Source: an uncultured Chloroflexota bacterium (GTDB taxonomy: Bacteria; Chloroflexota; Anaerolineae; Anaerolineales; Anaerolineaceae). From it: 38,101 bases of DNA. The stretch is taken from assembly GCA_902791025.1 (NCBI GenBank), contig CADATZ010000052.1:1-38101 (forward strand). The letters are read 5' to 3'. The notes under the pieces were generated by a model, which saw nothing but the letters and a program-made list of their open reading frames with translations, did no database searches and had not been told where the DNA came from. Below, one piece after another: positions 22,347 to 30,621 of the stretch (position 1 is its first letter; each line of letters opens with the position of its first letter). The translations under genes were made by a program, and so were the position numbers.

Positions 22347-23249
22347 ATGTTCAAACGAAAAGACGGCATGAGCCGCGCACTCGTCAGACGGGAAACCATA
22401 GCCGGATATTTGTTCATGGCGCCCAGTCTGCTGTTTTTCATCATGTTCGTGATCTATCCGATGTTCATGTGTATCTACACCAGCTTTTTCGATTCCACCA
22501 TGGGCCGGGCTGAAGATATTTTCATCGGGTTCAAAAACTATATCGAGTTGTTCCAGGACAAAATTTTTCTGGGTGCTCTTCGGAACACGCTGGTAATTGT
22601 ATTAGTCTCTGTACCGATCACCTGCCTTTTCTCGCTGTGGGTTGCAAGCGCGATCTATGACATGAAGGGCTGGGCATGTTCCCTTTTCCGATGTGTTTTC
22701 TATCTGCCGGTCGTTACCGGTTCCGTCGCGGTGACAGTCGTGTGGAAGTGGATGTTCAATAATTATTACGGCATCTTCAACTATCTGCTGAAGAATATGG
22801 GGCTCATCGACAAAAACATCAACTGGCTCGGTGATCCGAATTACGCGCTGGGATGTATTATCCTGATCCTGCTCACAACTTCCGTTGGACAGCCAATCGT
22901 TCTGTATGTCTCAGCCCTTTCCAACGTGGATCAGTCATTGATCGAAGCCGCCGAAGTAGATGGAGCTACACGCAACCAATGCTTCTGGCGCATCAAGATT
23001 CCGCAGATCATGCCGACAACGCTGTATATTCTGGTCATCACCACCATCAACTCCTTCCAGTGCTTCGCGCTGATCCAATTGCTGACCTCGGGCGGTCCGA
23101 ATCACAGCACCGACACGATCATGTATTACATTTACTATACCGCCTTCAAACTGTACCGCTATGGATACGGCAATGCGATGGGCGTGATCCTGATGATCAT
23201 CATTGCACTGCTTTCCGCGGTTCAGTTCAAGTTTGCGCAGACGAAATAA
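22347..23249 (+). CDS. Sugar ABC transporter permease (UgpA/MalF type)
   Basis: 300 residues with six membrane segments. It carries the MalF-type EAA loop, seen as LIEAAEVDGATRNQCFWRIKIPQIMPT near residues 200-225. The N-terminal segment (RETIAGYLFMAPSLLFFIMF) is typical of UgpA-like carbohydrate permeases. AAAGGGGG precedes ATG 22347 by 7 nt. It pairs with the second permease 10 bp downstream. No ATPase gene is encoded in the cluster, so a shared MsmK/UgpC-like ATPase elsewhere is implied. Confidence 0.92.
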   Translation: MFKRKDGMSRALVRRETIAGYLFMAPSLLFFIMFVIYPMFMCIYTSFFDSTMGRAEDIFIGFKNYIELFQDKIFLGALRNTLVIVLVSVPITCLFSLWVASAIYDMKGWACSLFRCVFYLPVVTGSVAVTVVWKWMFNNYYGIFNYLLKNMGLIDKNINWLGDPNYALGCIILILLTTSVGQPIVLYVSALSNVDQSLIEAAEVDGATRNQCFWRIKIPQIMPTTLYILVITTINSFQCFALIQLLTSGGPNHSTDTIMYYIYYTAFKLYRYGYGNAMGVILMIIIALLSAVQFKFAQTK

Positions 23250-23259
23250 GGAGGGAAAG

Positions 23260-24180
23260 ATGAAAACCAAATCAACAGGCTATCGAATTTTCTCTACTGT
23301 CGTCATTGTTATTCTCGCGATCCTCTTTACCTTCCCGCTGTACTGGATCATCACCGGCTCCTTCAAGCCAGCAAAGGAAATCAATGCCAAAAGCCCGACC
23401 TGGTGGCCGCAGACCTGGACCATGAAGAATTATCAGACGCTGATGAGCAAACAAAAGGCACCTCTGTGGGAAATCGAAATTCCTTTCTCGCGATATTTCA
23501 CTGAAGATGGAAACCCGACGATCATCTCGTCCGGTCCAACTGTTCCCGGTGCGATCCGCTGGCTGGTCAATACGGTTTTCATGGCTGTCACTGCGATGCT
23601 CCTGACCTGTTTCACTTCGGCATTAGCAGGGTATGCGCTGGCGAAAAAGAGGTTTATCGGGAGGAGTATTGTCTTCACCTTGATTGTCTGTGCTATGGCA
23701 CTGCCGAAACAGGTAATTTTGATCCCGCTGCTTCGCGAAATGTCCAGTCTGCAGCTGTATAACACCATCTGGGCAGTGATTTTCCCGATAGTCGGCTGGC
23801 CGTTTGGCGTGTTTCTCATCAAACAGTTCGCGGAAGGCGTTCCCTCTGAAGTGCTGGAAGCAGCTACCATCGATGGTGCCAGTGAATTGCGCACGTTCTT
23901 CCAGATCGTTTTCCCGATGATCAAACCCGGTGTCGGAGCACTTGCCATCTTCACCTTCATCAACTCCTGGAATGATTATTTTATGCAGCTGATCATGCTC
24001 ACCAGCACACGCAATCTGACCATCTCGCTCGGTATTGCCAAGCTGCAGGGTGAAAACTCCACAGATTTCGGCCTCATCATGGCCGGTGCGGCTGTCGCTG
24101 CTGTGCCGATCATCATTGTTTTCCTCGTTTTCCAGAAATACTTCACCAAAGGTATTACAATGGGAGCGGTGAAGGGATAG
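23260..24180 (+). CDS. Sugar ABC transporter permease (UgpE/MalG type)
   Basis: 306 residues from ATG 23260, which has AAGGAGGGA in front; an upstream in-frame ATG at 23203 lies within the previous gene and lacks such a site. Six membrane segments. The EAA loop reads VLEAATIDGASELRTFFQIVFPMIKPG. The N-terminus YRIFSTVVIVILAILFTFPLYWIITGSF is typical of MalG/UgpE proteins. An extended periplasmic stretch (residues about 50-105) containing SRYFTEDGNPTIISSGPT is longer than in many relatives. Translation is almost certainly coupled to the preceding permease. Confidence 0.93.
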   Translation: MKTKSTGYRIFSTVVIVILAILFTFPLYWIITGSFKPAKEINAKSPTWWPQTWTMKNYQTLMSKQKAPLWEIEIPFSRYFTEDGNPTIISSGPTVPGAIRWLVNTVFMAVTAMLLTCFTSALAGYALAKKRFIGRSIVFTLIVCAMALPKQVILIPLLREMSSLQLYNTIWAVIFPIVGWPFGVFLIKQFAEGVPSEVLEAATIDGASELRTFFQIVFPMIKPGVGALAIFTFINSWNDYFMQLIMLTSTRNLTISLGIAKLQGENSTDFGLIMAGAAVAAVPIIIVFLVFQKYFTKGITMGAVKG

Positions 24181-24182
24181 AA

Positions 24183-24308
24183 AGAAGTTGGAAATTGAAA
24201 GTTGAAAGTTGAAAGTTGGAAGTTAGTGGTTCGTAGTGAAGTATAAGTTGTTTTGAACCAGACCTCATTCATTCTGACCACTGACCACTAACCACTGACC
24301 ACTGATAA
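24183..24308. repeat. GAAAGTT and CTGACCA heptamer arrays
   Basis: 24183-24224 holds AGAAGTT, GGAAATT, three GAAAGTT and GGAAGTT. 24274-24308 holds CTGACCA, CTGACCA, CTAACCA, CTGACCA, CTGATAA. An AGTGGTT unit at 24225 is the inverse of the AACCACT phase of the second array. These are the families that also occur inside the 4364-5494 gene. Confidence 0.9.
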
Positions 24309-24320
24309 AGGAATATAAAG

Positions 24321-24782
24321 ATGATTATTGCTAAAAAAACTCACGCGAATTGCTATAAAGGGATACATCCCCGTTTGGATAAAGCATTGGAACTGCTGCA
24401 GGACGATGAATTTATTGCATCCGTCGGAACAGACAAAGTATTCATAGAAGGGGATGCGCTTTATGCCTTCCTCAATGAATATACAACTGTACCATTCGAA
24501 GAAACTTACTTTGAAGCTCACAAAAAATATCTGGATATCCAGATGGTCGTTTCCGGTCAGGAAATGTGCGGCATTGCTGACCCAGCCACACTTGGCGAAC
24601 CATTCAAGGAAAAGCCTGATTTCAAAGGCTACCACGGTGACCCGGAACAATGTGTGACACTTCGTCCGGATAATTTCATGATTGTTTTCCCCGGAGACGC
24701 TCACAGGCTCAAAATCGCAGTCAACGAACCGGAACTGGTATCGAAAGTCGTTTTTAAAATTTTGGTTTACGAAGAGGAATAA
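24321..24782 (+). CDS. YhcH/YjgK/YiaL (DUF386) family protein, sialic-acid associated
   Basis: 153 residues, a normal length for the family. The cupin-like core contains YFEAHKKYLDIQMVVSGQE and FPGDAHRLKI, whose His and Glu residues form the metal site in this family. E. coli YhcH (NanQ) lies in the nan operon and has been linked to sialic-acid anomer handling. Here it is directly upstream of nanA with only a few bases between, which matches that role. The ribosome site is AAAGGAATATAAAG before ATG 24321. Confidence 0.9.
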   Translation: MIIAKKTHANCYKGIHPRLDKALELLQDDEFIASVGTDKVFIEGDALYAFLNEYTTVPFEETYFEAHKKYLDIQMVVSGQEMCGIADPATLGEPFKEKPDFKGYHGDPEQCVTLRPDNFMIVFPGDAHRLKIAVNEPELVSKVVFKILVYEEE

Positions 24783-24787
24783 TTGAA

Positions 24788-25693
24788 ATGAATAAGAAAT
24801 ACGCAGGAATTTTCCCCGCATTTTATGCCTGTTACGACAAAAACGGAGAAATCAACGCGCAAGCTGTTCAGGACCTGACGGAATACCTGATTGGAAAAGG
24901 TGTGACCGGTTTATACGTCGGCGGCTCGTCCGGAGAATGTATCTATCAATCCGTTGCAGAACGCAAACTGGTTCTCGAAAACGTGATGAAAGTCGCCAAA
25001 GGCCGCATTGTGATCATCGCTCACGTTGCCTGCAATAACACCAAAGACAGCATGGAACTGGCTGCTCATGCCGAAAGTCTTGGCGTGGATGCCATTGCGT
25101 CTATTCCGCCGATTTACTTCCACCTGCCGGATCGAGCCATTGCCAAATACTGGAATGACATTTCCTCTGCCGCTCCGAATACGGATTTCATTATATATAA
25201 CATTCCGCAGCTGGCAGGCGTCAGTTTAAATACCGGACTGCTGCGCACCATGCTGAAAAACCCCTGCGTCAAGGGCGTGAAGAATTCATCCATGCCGGTT
25301 CAGGATATCCAGATGTGGAAGGATGAAGGATGCGTGGTTTTCAACGGTCCGGATGAACAGCTGCTTTCCGGCCTTGCAGCCGGTGCCGACGGAGGGATCG
25401 GAGGAACATATGCCGCCATGCCGGAGCTTTACATCCGCATCTTCCAGCTGTTCCATGAAGGAAAAATGGAAGAAGCCCGTGAGATCCAGAATGAATGCTG
25501 CCGCATCATCTATGAGATGTGCACTGCGCAAGGAAATCTATACGCAGTTCTCAAAGAGATCATCCGCATCAATGGCGGTCCCGACTGCGGCGATGTCCGC
25601 GATCCGCTTTATCACCTTCAGGAAGCAGACAAACCCATCGCCGCTTCCTGTGCAGAAAAGATTCAATCAGCGATTGCGAAATACTGCAAGTAA
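24788..25693 (+). CDS. nanA: N-acetylneuraminate lyase
   Basis: 301 residues of the DHDPS/NAL aldolase family. GGSSGE (45-50), Tyr137 in IIYNIPQLAGV and Lys165 in KGVKNSS fall at the same numbers as the substrate-binding Ser, catalytic Tyr and Schiff-base Lys of E. coli NanA. Ser47-Ser48 replaces Ser-Thr, a common variation. The enzyme cleaves N-acetylneuraminate to N-acetylmannosamine and pyruvate in the cytoplasm. NanK and NanE for the next steps are not in the window. It is the last gene of the unit and is followed by an intrinsic terminator. Confidence 0.93.
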   Translation: MNKKYAGIFPAFYACYDKNGEINAQAVQDLTEYLIGKGVTGLYVGGSSGECIYQSVAERKLVLENVMKVAKGRIVIIAHVACNNTKDSMELAAHAESLGVDAIASIPPIYFHLPDRAIAKYWNDISSAAPNTDFIIYNIPQLAGVSLNTGLLRTMLKNPCVKGVKNSSMPVQDIQMWKDEGCVVFNGPDEQLLSGLAAGADGGIGGTYAAMPELYIRIFQLFHEGKMEEAREIQNECCRIIYEMCTAQGNLYAVLKEIIRINGGPDCGDVRDPLYHLQEADKPIAASCAEKIQSAIAKYCK

Positions 25694-25715
25694 ACAGCTT
25701 TGAATTTTGATTAGG

Positions 25716-25752
25716 ACCGGAAAGCGATTGAAAATCCTTTTCCGGTTTTTTT
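25716..25752 (+). terminator. Intrinsic terminator of the sialic-acid operon
   Basis: ACCGGAAAG (25716-25724) pairs with CTTTTCCGGT (25737-25746) with one bulge, followed by a run of seven T. It lies 22 bp past the nanA stop. Confidence 0.9.
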
Positions 25753-25759
25753 ATTACTG

Positions 25760-25765
25760 TATAAT
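25760..25765 (+). promoter_or_regulatory. -10 element of the peroxiredoxin gene
   Basis: TATAAT directly after the terminator, 23 bp before the start codon. The matching -35 falls in the terminator stem and is weak (TTTTCC). Confidence 0.45.
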
Positions 25766-25787
25766 TAACCAAAAAAGGAGAAATACT

Positions 25788-26240
25788 ATGCTCGAAATCG
25801 GAACAAAAGCACCTGAATTCACGCTTCCGGATCAAAACGGAGAAATGCGAAGTTTATCAGATTACAAAGGCCAAAAGGTCATTCTTTATTTTTATCCCAA
25901 AGATATGACCTCCGGATGCACCAGTCAGGCTTGCACCTTCGGAGAACTTTTCCCGCAGTTTCGTGAAAAGGGTGCTGTCATCATTGGCGTAAGCAAGGAC
26001 ACCGTCGCTTCGCACAAAAAATTTGAGGAAAAATACGGCCTGCCCTTCACACTGCTTTCGGATACTGAATTAGAGGTTATCAAAGCCTATGACGTCTGGA
26101 AGGAAAAGAAAATGTTCGGAAAACCGTCAATGGGCGTAGTCCGCTCCACATATCTGATCGATGAAGAAGGGACCATCGTAAAAGCCTTCGATAAGGTAAA
26201 AGCCTCTGAAAACCCATCTCAGATGCTCAAAGAACTGTAA
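25788..26240 (+). CDS. bcp: Thioredoxin-dependent peroxiredoxin (BCP/PrxQ type)
   Basis: 150 residues from ATG 25788, with AAAAGGAG 7 nt upstream; a longer frame back to 25707 covers the terminator and is not coding. The atypical 2-Cys motif PKDMTSGCTSQACTF holds the peroxidatic Cys and, five residues on, the resolving Cys as in BCP/PrxQ. It reduces hydrogen peroxide and organic hydroperoxides in the cytoplasm with thioredoxin as donor. It is the first gene of a + strand run with short gaps (20-25 bp) to the GyrI-like and acetyltransferase genes. Confidence 0.95.
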   Translation: MLEIGTKAPEFTLPDQNGEMRSLSDYKGQKVILYFYPKDMTSGCTSQACTFGELFPQFREKGAVIIGVSKDTVASHKKFEEKYGLPFTLLSDTELEVIKAYDVWKEKKMFGKPSMGVVRSTYLIDEEGTIVKAFDKVKASENPSQMLKEL

Positions 26241-26260
26241 TACAATTCGGAATCAAAACA

Positions 26261-26893
26261 ATGGCATTCGACTATAAGAAAGAATATAAAGAATTTTATC
26301 TGCCTAAAGCCAAGCCGGGAATCGTAACCATTCCGAAGATGAACTATATCGCGGTTCGAGGAGAAGGTGATCCGAATGAAGAAGGCGGAGCGTATAAAAA
26401 CGCTATCGGCGTTTTATATGCAATCGCCTATACGATCAAAATGAGTAAAATGGGCAGCCGCCACATAGAAGGTTACTTTGATTATGTCGTCCCGCCATTG
26501 GAGGGCTTCTGGTGGCAGGAAGGGAATAACAGCATCGATTACTCCCGCAAGGACCTTTTTCAATGGATTTCTGTCATTCGCCTGCCCGATTTTGTCTCAC
26601 AGGAAGATTTTGACTGGGCAAAGCAAGAAGCTTCTCGAAAAAAGGCGCTCGATACATCAAAAGCAGAACTTTTGACATACGATGAGGGACTTTGTGTTCA
26701 ATGCATGCACCTTGGTTCCTATGATGACGAACCGGCAACAGTTGAACTGATGCACCGCTTTATGGAAGAGCAAGGATACATTCTGGATATCAACGATGAA
26801 CGTCTTCATCATGAGATCTACCTGAACGAAGCCCGTAAAACCGCTCCGGAGAAACTGAAAACAGTCATCCGTCATCCAATTCGGAAAGCATAA
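26261..26893 (+). CDS. GyrI-like small-molecule-binding domain protein
   Basis: 210 residues, standalone GyrI-like (SOUL/BacR effector-binding) domain without an HTH. Recognisable strings are MNYIAVRGEGDPNEEGGAYK, IEGYFDYVVPPLEGFWW and QCMHLGSYDDEPATVELMHR, all typical of the YesN/GyrI-like stand-alone group. Members bind, and some hydrolyse, hydrophobic drug-like molecules. No clear ribosome site precedes ATG 26261, so coupling to the peroxiredoxin gene 20 bp upstream is likely. With the acetyltransferase gene downstream this could form a small xenobiotic-response group (inference). Confidence 0.85.
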   Translation: MAFDYKKEYKEFYLPKAKPGIVTIPKMNYIAVRGEGDPNEEGGAYKNAIGVLYAIAYTIKMSKMGSRHIEGYFDYVVPPLEGFWWQEGNNSIDYSRKDLFQWISVIRLPDFVSQEDFDWAKQEASRKKALDTSKAELLTYDEGLCVQCMHLGSYDDEPATVELMHRFMEEQGYILDINDERLHHEIYLNEARKTAPEKLKTVIRHPIRKA

Positions 26894-26916
26894 ATTATAT
26901 TCAAAGGTGAGACAAT

Positions 26917-27576
26917 ATGAAAAATGGCAGGAATCCGGATCCAAATACCATCCATCCCATTGCAGGATATGAGAAAGAAATCTATGTCAAGCCGACGCTT
27001 ACGAATCCCAATATCATCGTAGGTGATTTCACATATATTGCTGATTCGGAATTTGAAAGCCATGCGACTCACCTTTACCCCTGGAACGGCGATAGGCTGA
27101 TCATTGGAAAGTTCTGCCAAATAGCCGCCGGAGTCGAATTTGTGATGAACGGCGCAAATCATCAGATGAACGCCGTTTCCACTTTCCCGTTTTACACATT
27201 GGAAGGCTGGGAGATGGACCCTCCGGCACAAACGGATCTGCCGCTGAAGGGCGACACCATTATCGGAAATGATGTCTGGATCGGACAGAACGCCGTAATT
27301 TTACCCGGTGTGCATATCGGTGATGGAGCCATCATCGGAGCCAACAGCGTTGTTGGTTCCGATATCGAACCTTATACGATCGTAGTTGGGAATCCCGCAA
27401 AACCGCTGCGGAAACGTTTTGATGATGAACTGATCGATCTTCTTGAAAGATTCCGTTGGTGGGACAGAAGTATCGCAGAGATCAATGATCTGATCCCGCT
27501 GCTGACCTGCAGTGATCTTGAGCGTGTCAGAGAAGAACTGAAAGTGAGGCTGCATAATGAAAAAGCAGAGAATTGA
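26917..27576 (+). CDS. Vat/CatB-like xenobiotic O-acetyltransferase (left-handed beta-helix)
   Basis: 219 residues with hexapeptide repeats (IIGNDVWIGQNAVILPGVHI, then GDGAIIGANSVVGSDIEPYT). The strings FVMNGANHQMNAVSTFPFYT, GNPAKPLRKRFDDELIDLLE and RFRWWDRSIAEI are very close to those of streptogramin A (Vat) and type-B chloramphenicol (CatB) acetyltransferases. The His in GANHQMN is the expected catalytic base. Family enzymes transfer acetyl from acetyl-CoA to a hydroxyl of the drug. Drug specificity cannot be assigned from sequence. Ribosome site GGTGAG. The 3' end overlaps the next gene by 20 bp. Confidence 0.9.
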   Translation: MKNGRNPDPNTIHPIAGYEKEIYVKPTLTNPNIIVGDFTYIADSEFESHATHLYPWNGDRLIIGKFCQIAAGVEFVMNGANHQMNAVSTFPFYTLEGWEMDPPAQTDLPLKGDTIIGNDVWIGQNAVILPGVHIGDGAIIGANSVVGSDIEPYTIVVGNPAKPLRKRFDDELIDLLERFRWWDRSIAEINDLIPLLTCSDLERVREELKVRLHNEKAEN

Positions 27577-28072
27577 CTATACAGATTATGCGAACACCAT
27601 AACGAAAGCTTTAAAAAAGGGGATATTTCTGACAACCAAAGCCGGAGAGAAAGTCAATTCCATGGTGATCGGATGGGGGCATGTCGGTCAGGTTTGGAAT
27701 CTTCCGGTTTTCGTTGCCTACGTCCGCGACAGCCGATATACAAGAGAGCTATTGGATCAAAATCCTGAATTCACGATCAATGTCCCTATTGGCGATGTAG
27801 ACAAAAAGGCATTTTCCATCTGCGGATCCAAGAGCGGCAGAGATATGGACAAGATCAACGAAGCCGGATTGACATTAGTACCACCTGAGGTCATCTCCGT
27901 CCCGGGAATCAAGGAATTTCCGCTCACCCTGGAATGTAAGGTTCTGTATCGGCAGGAAGAAAATGTATCTGAACTACCGGAAGATATTCAAAAGAAATTC
28001 TACGGTATTGAAACAGGAGCACACATCATCTATTTCGGGCAGATCCTTGCTGCTTATTTGATCGAAGACTGA
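27557..28072 (+). CDS. Flavin reductase-like (FMN-binding split barrel) protein
   Basis: 171 residues. The pattern GIFLTTKAGEKVNSMVIGWG, VFVAYVRDSRYTRELLDQNP, FTINVPIGD and CGSKSGRDMDKINEAGLTL is that of the flavin_reduct/flavoredoxin family, which binds FMN and moves electrons from NAD(P)H or ferredoxin. Its ATG lies inside the acetyltransferase gene with GTGAGG upstream, implying translational coupling. The donor and acceptor partners are unknown. Confidence 0.88.
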   Translation: MKKQRIDYTDYANTITKALKKGIFLTTKAGEKVNSMVIGWGHVGQVWNLPVFVAYVRDSRYTRELLDQNPEFTINVPIGDVDKKAFSICGSKSGRDMDKINEAGLTLVPPEVISVPGIKEFPLTLECKVLYRQEENVSELPEDIQKKFYGIETGAHIIYFGQILAAYLIED

Positions 28073-28107
28073 ATAGCAAGAGAACGATTCATAATTCATT
28101 GTCACCT

Positions 28108-28153
28108 TTGAGTGATCGATCCTGAAACCTGTTATAAAATTGAAGCCTATAAT
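28108..28153 (+). promoter_or_regulatory. Candidate promoter(s) of azlCD
   Basis: TTGAGT (28108-28113) with TATAAA (28133-28138) 19 bp away, and a second TATAAT at 28148-28153 without a good -35. Both are upstream of ATG 28172. Confidence 0.4.
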
Positions 28154-28171
28154 ACACAGGTTGTCAGGAAA

Positions 28172-28858
28172 ATGAACAAACAAATCATCAAGCAGGCATT
28201 TTGGAAATCTCTGCCGGTTATGGCTGGTTATATCGTGTTAGGGATCGGCTTCGGTATTTTGCTCCAAAAAGCAGGATACGGTGTTTTGTGGGCTTTTGCC
28301 ATGAGTACCTTCATCTATGCCGGATCCATGCAGTATGTAGGTGTGGAGTTGATCTCGGGTGGAGCGTCCATCCTGACAACAGCATTTACCACCTTTATGG
28401 TGAACGCGCGGCACCTGTTTTACAGCATTTCCATGATCGACCGCTACAAAGACGCGGGGAAATATAAGCCCTATATGATTTTCGCCCTGACAGATGAGAC
28501 GTATTCGCTGCTCTGCGACGGTCACGCTCCAGCTGAAGGTGATCCGAACCAATACCGCTTTTTCGTTTCGCTCTTTAACCAATGCTACTGGGTGACCGGA
28601 TCGGTATTGGGTTCCCTGCTTGGCGCGGTGCTGCCGTTTTCAACTGCGGGAATTGAATTTTCCATGACAGCTTTGTTTATCGCATCATTTACGGAACAAT
28701 GGCTGACTTCCCATGACCATATCCCGGCGCTTACCGGGCTGCTCGGGACACTGATCTGTCTGGTGATTTTCGGTTCGGAAAATTTTCTGATTCCTGCCAT
28801 GTTCCTCATCACACTGATTCTCACGATTTTACGAAGACGGGAGGAAAAGGCCATATGA
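28172..28858 (+). CDS. azlC: Branched-chain amino acid exporter, large subunit (AzlC)
   Basis: 228 residues from ATG 28172 (AGGAAA upstream); the open frame from 28112 runs through the promoter region. Several membrane segments. The strings GYIVLGIGFGILLQKAGYGV, FIYAGSMQYVGVELISGGAS and NARHLFYSISM are the AzlC/YgaZ signatures. With AzlD it exports branched-chain amino acids or analogues. The stop overlaps the azlD start (ATGA), so the two are translationally coupled. Confidence 0.95.
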   Translation: MNKQIIKQAFWKSLPVMAGYIVLGIGFGILLQKAGYGVLWAFAMSTFIYAGSMQYVGVELISGGASILTTAFTTFMVNARHLFYSISMIDRYKDAGKYKPYMIFALTDETYSLLCDGHAPAEGDPNQYRFFVSLFNQCYWVTGSVLGSLLGAVLPFSTAGIEFSMTALFIASFTEQWLTSHDHIPALTGLLGTLICLVIFGSENFLIPAMFLITLILTILRRREEKAI

Positions 28859-29166
28859 AACCAGCCATTCTCATCGCGGTAATGGCAGCTGTCACAATGC
28901 TGCTGCGCTTCCTTCCGTTCCTTATTTTCCGGAAGCAGACTCCACCTTACATCACCTATCTCGGGAAGGTCCTGCCTTCAGCCATCATCGGCATGCTGGT
29001 GATCTACTGTCTGAAAGATGTAAACCTGACCACTCATCCTCACGGCTTGCCGGAACTGATCGCAGCCGCCTGTGTAGTCGGTCTGCAGGTCTGGAAGCGA
29101 AACACGCTGCTCAGTATCCTTGCCGGAACCGCTGTCTATATGATTCTTGTTCAATTTGCATTTTGA
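28855..29166 (+). CDS. azlD: Branched-chain amino acid exporter, small subunit (AzlD)
   Basis: 103 residues, the usual length, with four membrane segments. LRFLPFLIF near the start and YLGKVLPSAIIGMLVIYCLK are typical of AzlD/YgaH. The gene overlaps azlC by 4 bp. The gap that follows (29167-29359) is AT-rich and begins the polysaccharide region, and no terminator is obvious in it. Confidence 0.95.
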   Translation: MKPAILIAVMAAVTMLLRFLPFLIFRKQTPPYITYLGKVLPSAIIGMLVIYCLKDVNLTTHPHGLPELIAAACVVGLQVWKRNTLLSILAGTAVYMILVQFAF

Positions 29167-29359
29167 CGTAATCATTCAAAAGTTCATAACAAGAGCCATC
29201 TCGTATATCAATTGCCAGGAACCGGAATATTCTTTAAATGTCATTTCTTTAAATTTTAATCGAATAATTAATGATATAACCTAATTATTACTACTAAAAT
29301 TTTCAACCTTATTTTACAGTAATAATTTCAATAAGAATTTTAATTGTGAGATTATATCT

Positions 29360-30598
29360 ATGGAAATACAAAAGCCTAAAGTATCTGTAATAATCCCGGT
29401 ATTCAGACCCGGAGAGGGTATTTCCAATTGCATAGAATCTGTCCTCGGACAATCTCTCAAAGATATCGAAATCATCTTCATTGATGACTGCGGAAATGAT
29501 GACGCCATGGAAAAAGTCCGGGAAGCAGCCGCAAAAGATGACCGAATCATAATTCTCACAAATACAGAAAATTCAGGATCCGGATTCTCGAGAAACAGAG
29601 GTATCGAGGTTTCACACGGAGAGTATCTCTCTTTTATTGACGCAGATGATTTCATTAATAATGCCTTCTTAGAGAATCTTTATCAGAAAGCAAAATCCGG
29701 GAATTTCGATATAGTTAAAGGCAAAAGTATATTCTGTTTGGAAAATGGCACACTGATCCATCCTAAAATAGATTTAAACGCCAAAACAGAGAGATGGCTG
29801 CAGCAGAAAAAACCTCTTTACGCTGTTTTCAGGTATGAACATTCAACCGCTATTTATCGAAGACAAATGTTGATCGATTCAAATGTCAGGTATGGATTAT
29901 CCCGAAAGTCACAAGACGATACCTTTTTGTTGAGAGCAACCTTGGCAGCAAAGACTTTTTGTTTCACGGAGAATGCATATTATTACTATTGTATGCGGGA
30001 AAATTCTACTGTCCATAGAAAAGATATTGGCATTCTGAAGGCGACTTTGGATTTTACTCATGAAATTTTTAACACAATAAAAGAAAAATGTCCCACTGAC
30101 CCATATGCTCCCCAATTTACAGTGGATATAATAATAAAATTTTTATCCTGTCATGCCTATGTTTCTAAAGTTACCGGAGAAAAGGATGAGGCAGGCGTTT
30201 TACTGCAAAAATTCCGGCATGAGGTCATGGCTTTACCGTTTGCAAATACTTTAATCGATAATCATACTGAAATACGGGCACTTGCAGAATATGGAGAAAA
30301 CCTCAGCAAAACGCCTTACAAATTTCCTGGAGAGGACCCTTCACCGGAACAGCAGCTTGACATATTGAACCGATGGTGTATATTCTTCATCGCACACCCG
30401 GACCTGGATAAGCGTTATAAAAGTGCGCTCAAAATGGTTTTTAATAACACACAAAAGATCTTTGGAATACAAACAAAAAACCTGAAAAATGAAGAGCTGG
30501 AAGCGATATATGCATCCGAGACATGGAAAATCGGAAATGCCCTGGTCCAGCCGCTGCATTATGCTAAATCGATCCTATTAAAGTTTTTACACAGTTGA
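29360..30598 (+). CDS. GT2 family glycosyltransferase A1
   Basis: 412 residues. The N-terminal GT-A domain (residues 7-110) contains VSVIIPVFRPGEGISNCIES, EIIFIDDCGNDD and LSFIDADDFI, where DADD is the nucleotide-sugar/metal DxD site. The C-terminal 200 residues are helical and family-specific. No membrane segments, so it works at the cytoplasmic face. A weak ribosome site precedes ATG 29360. It is the paralog of the next gene, and their 3' ends share a 58-nt identical block. It probably adds a sugar to a surface glycan; donor and acceptor are unknown. Confidence 0.92.
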   Translation: MEIQKPKVSVIIPVFRPGEGISNCIESVLGQSLKDIEIIFIDDCGNDDAMEKVREAAAKDDRIIILTNTENSGSGFSRNRGIEVSHGEYLSFIDADDFINNAFLENLYQKAKSGNFDIVKGKSIFCLENGTLIHPKIDLNAKTERWLQQKKPLYAVFRYEHSTAIYRRQMLIDSNVRYGLSRKSQDDTFLLRATLAAKTFCFTENAYYYYCMRENSTVHRKDIGILKATLDFTHEIFNTIKEKCPTDPYAPQFTVDIIIKFLSCHAYVSKVTGEKDEAGVLLQKFRHEVMALPFANTLIDNHTEIRALAEYGENLSKTPYKFPGEDPSPEQQLDILNRWCIFFIAHPDLDKRYKSALKMVFNNTQKIFGIQTKNLKNEELEAIYASETWKIGNALVQPLHYAKSILLKFLHS

Positions 30599-30621
30599 TT
30601 GTATGTAAAACCGGTGATAAT

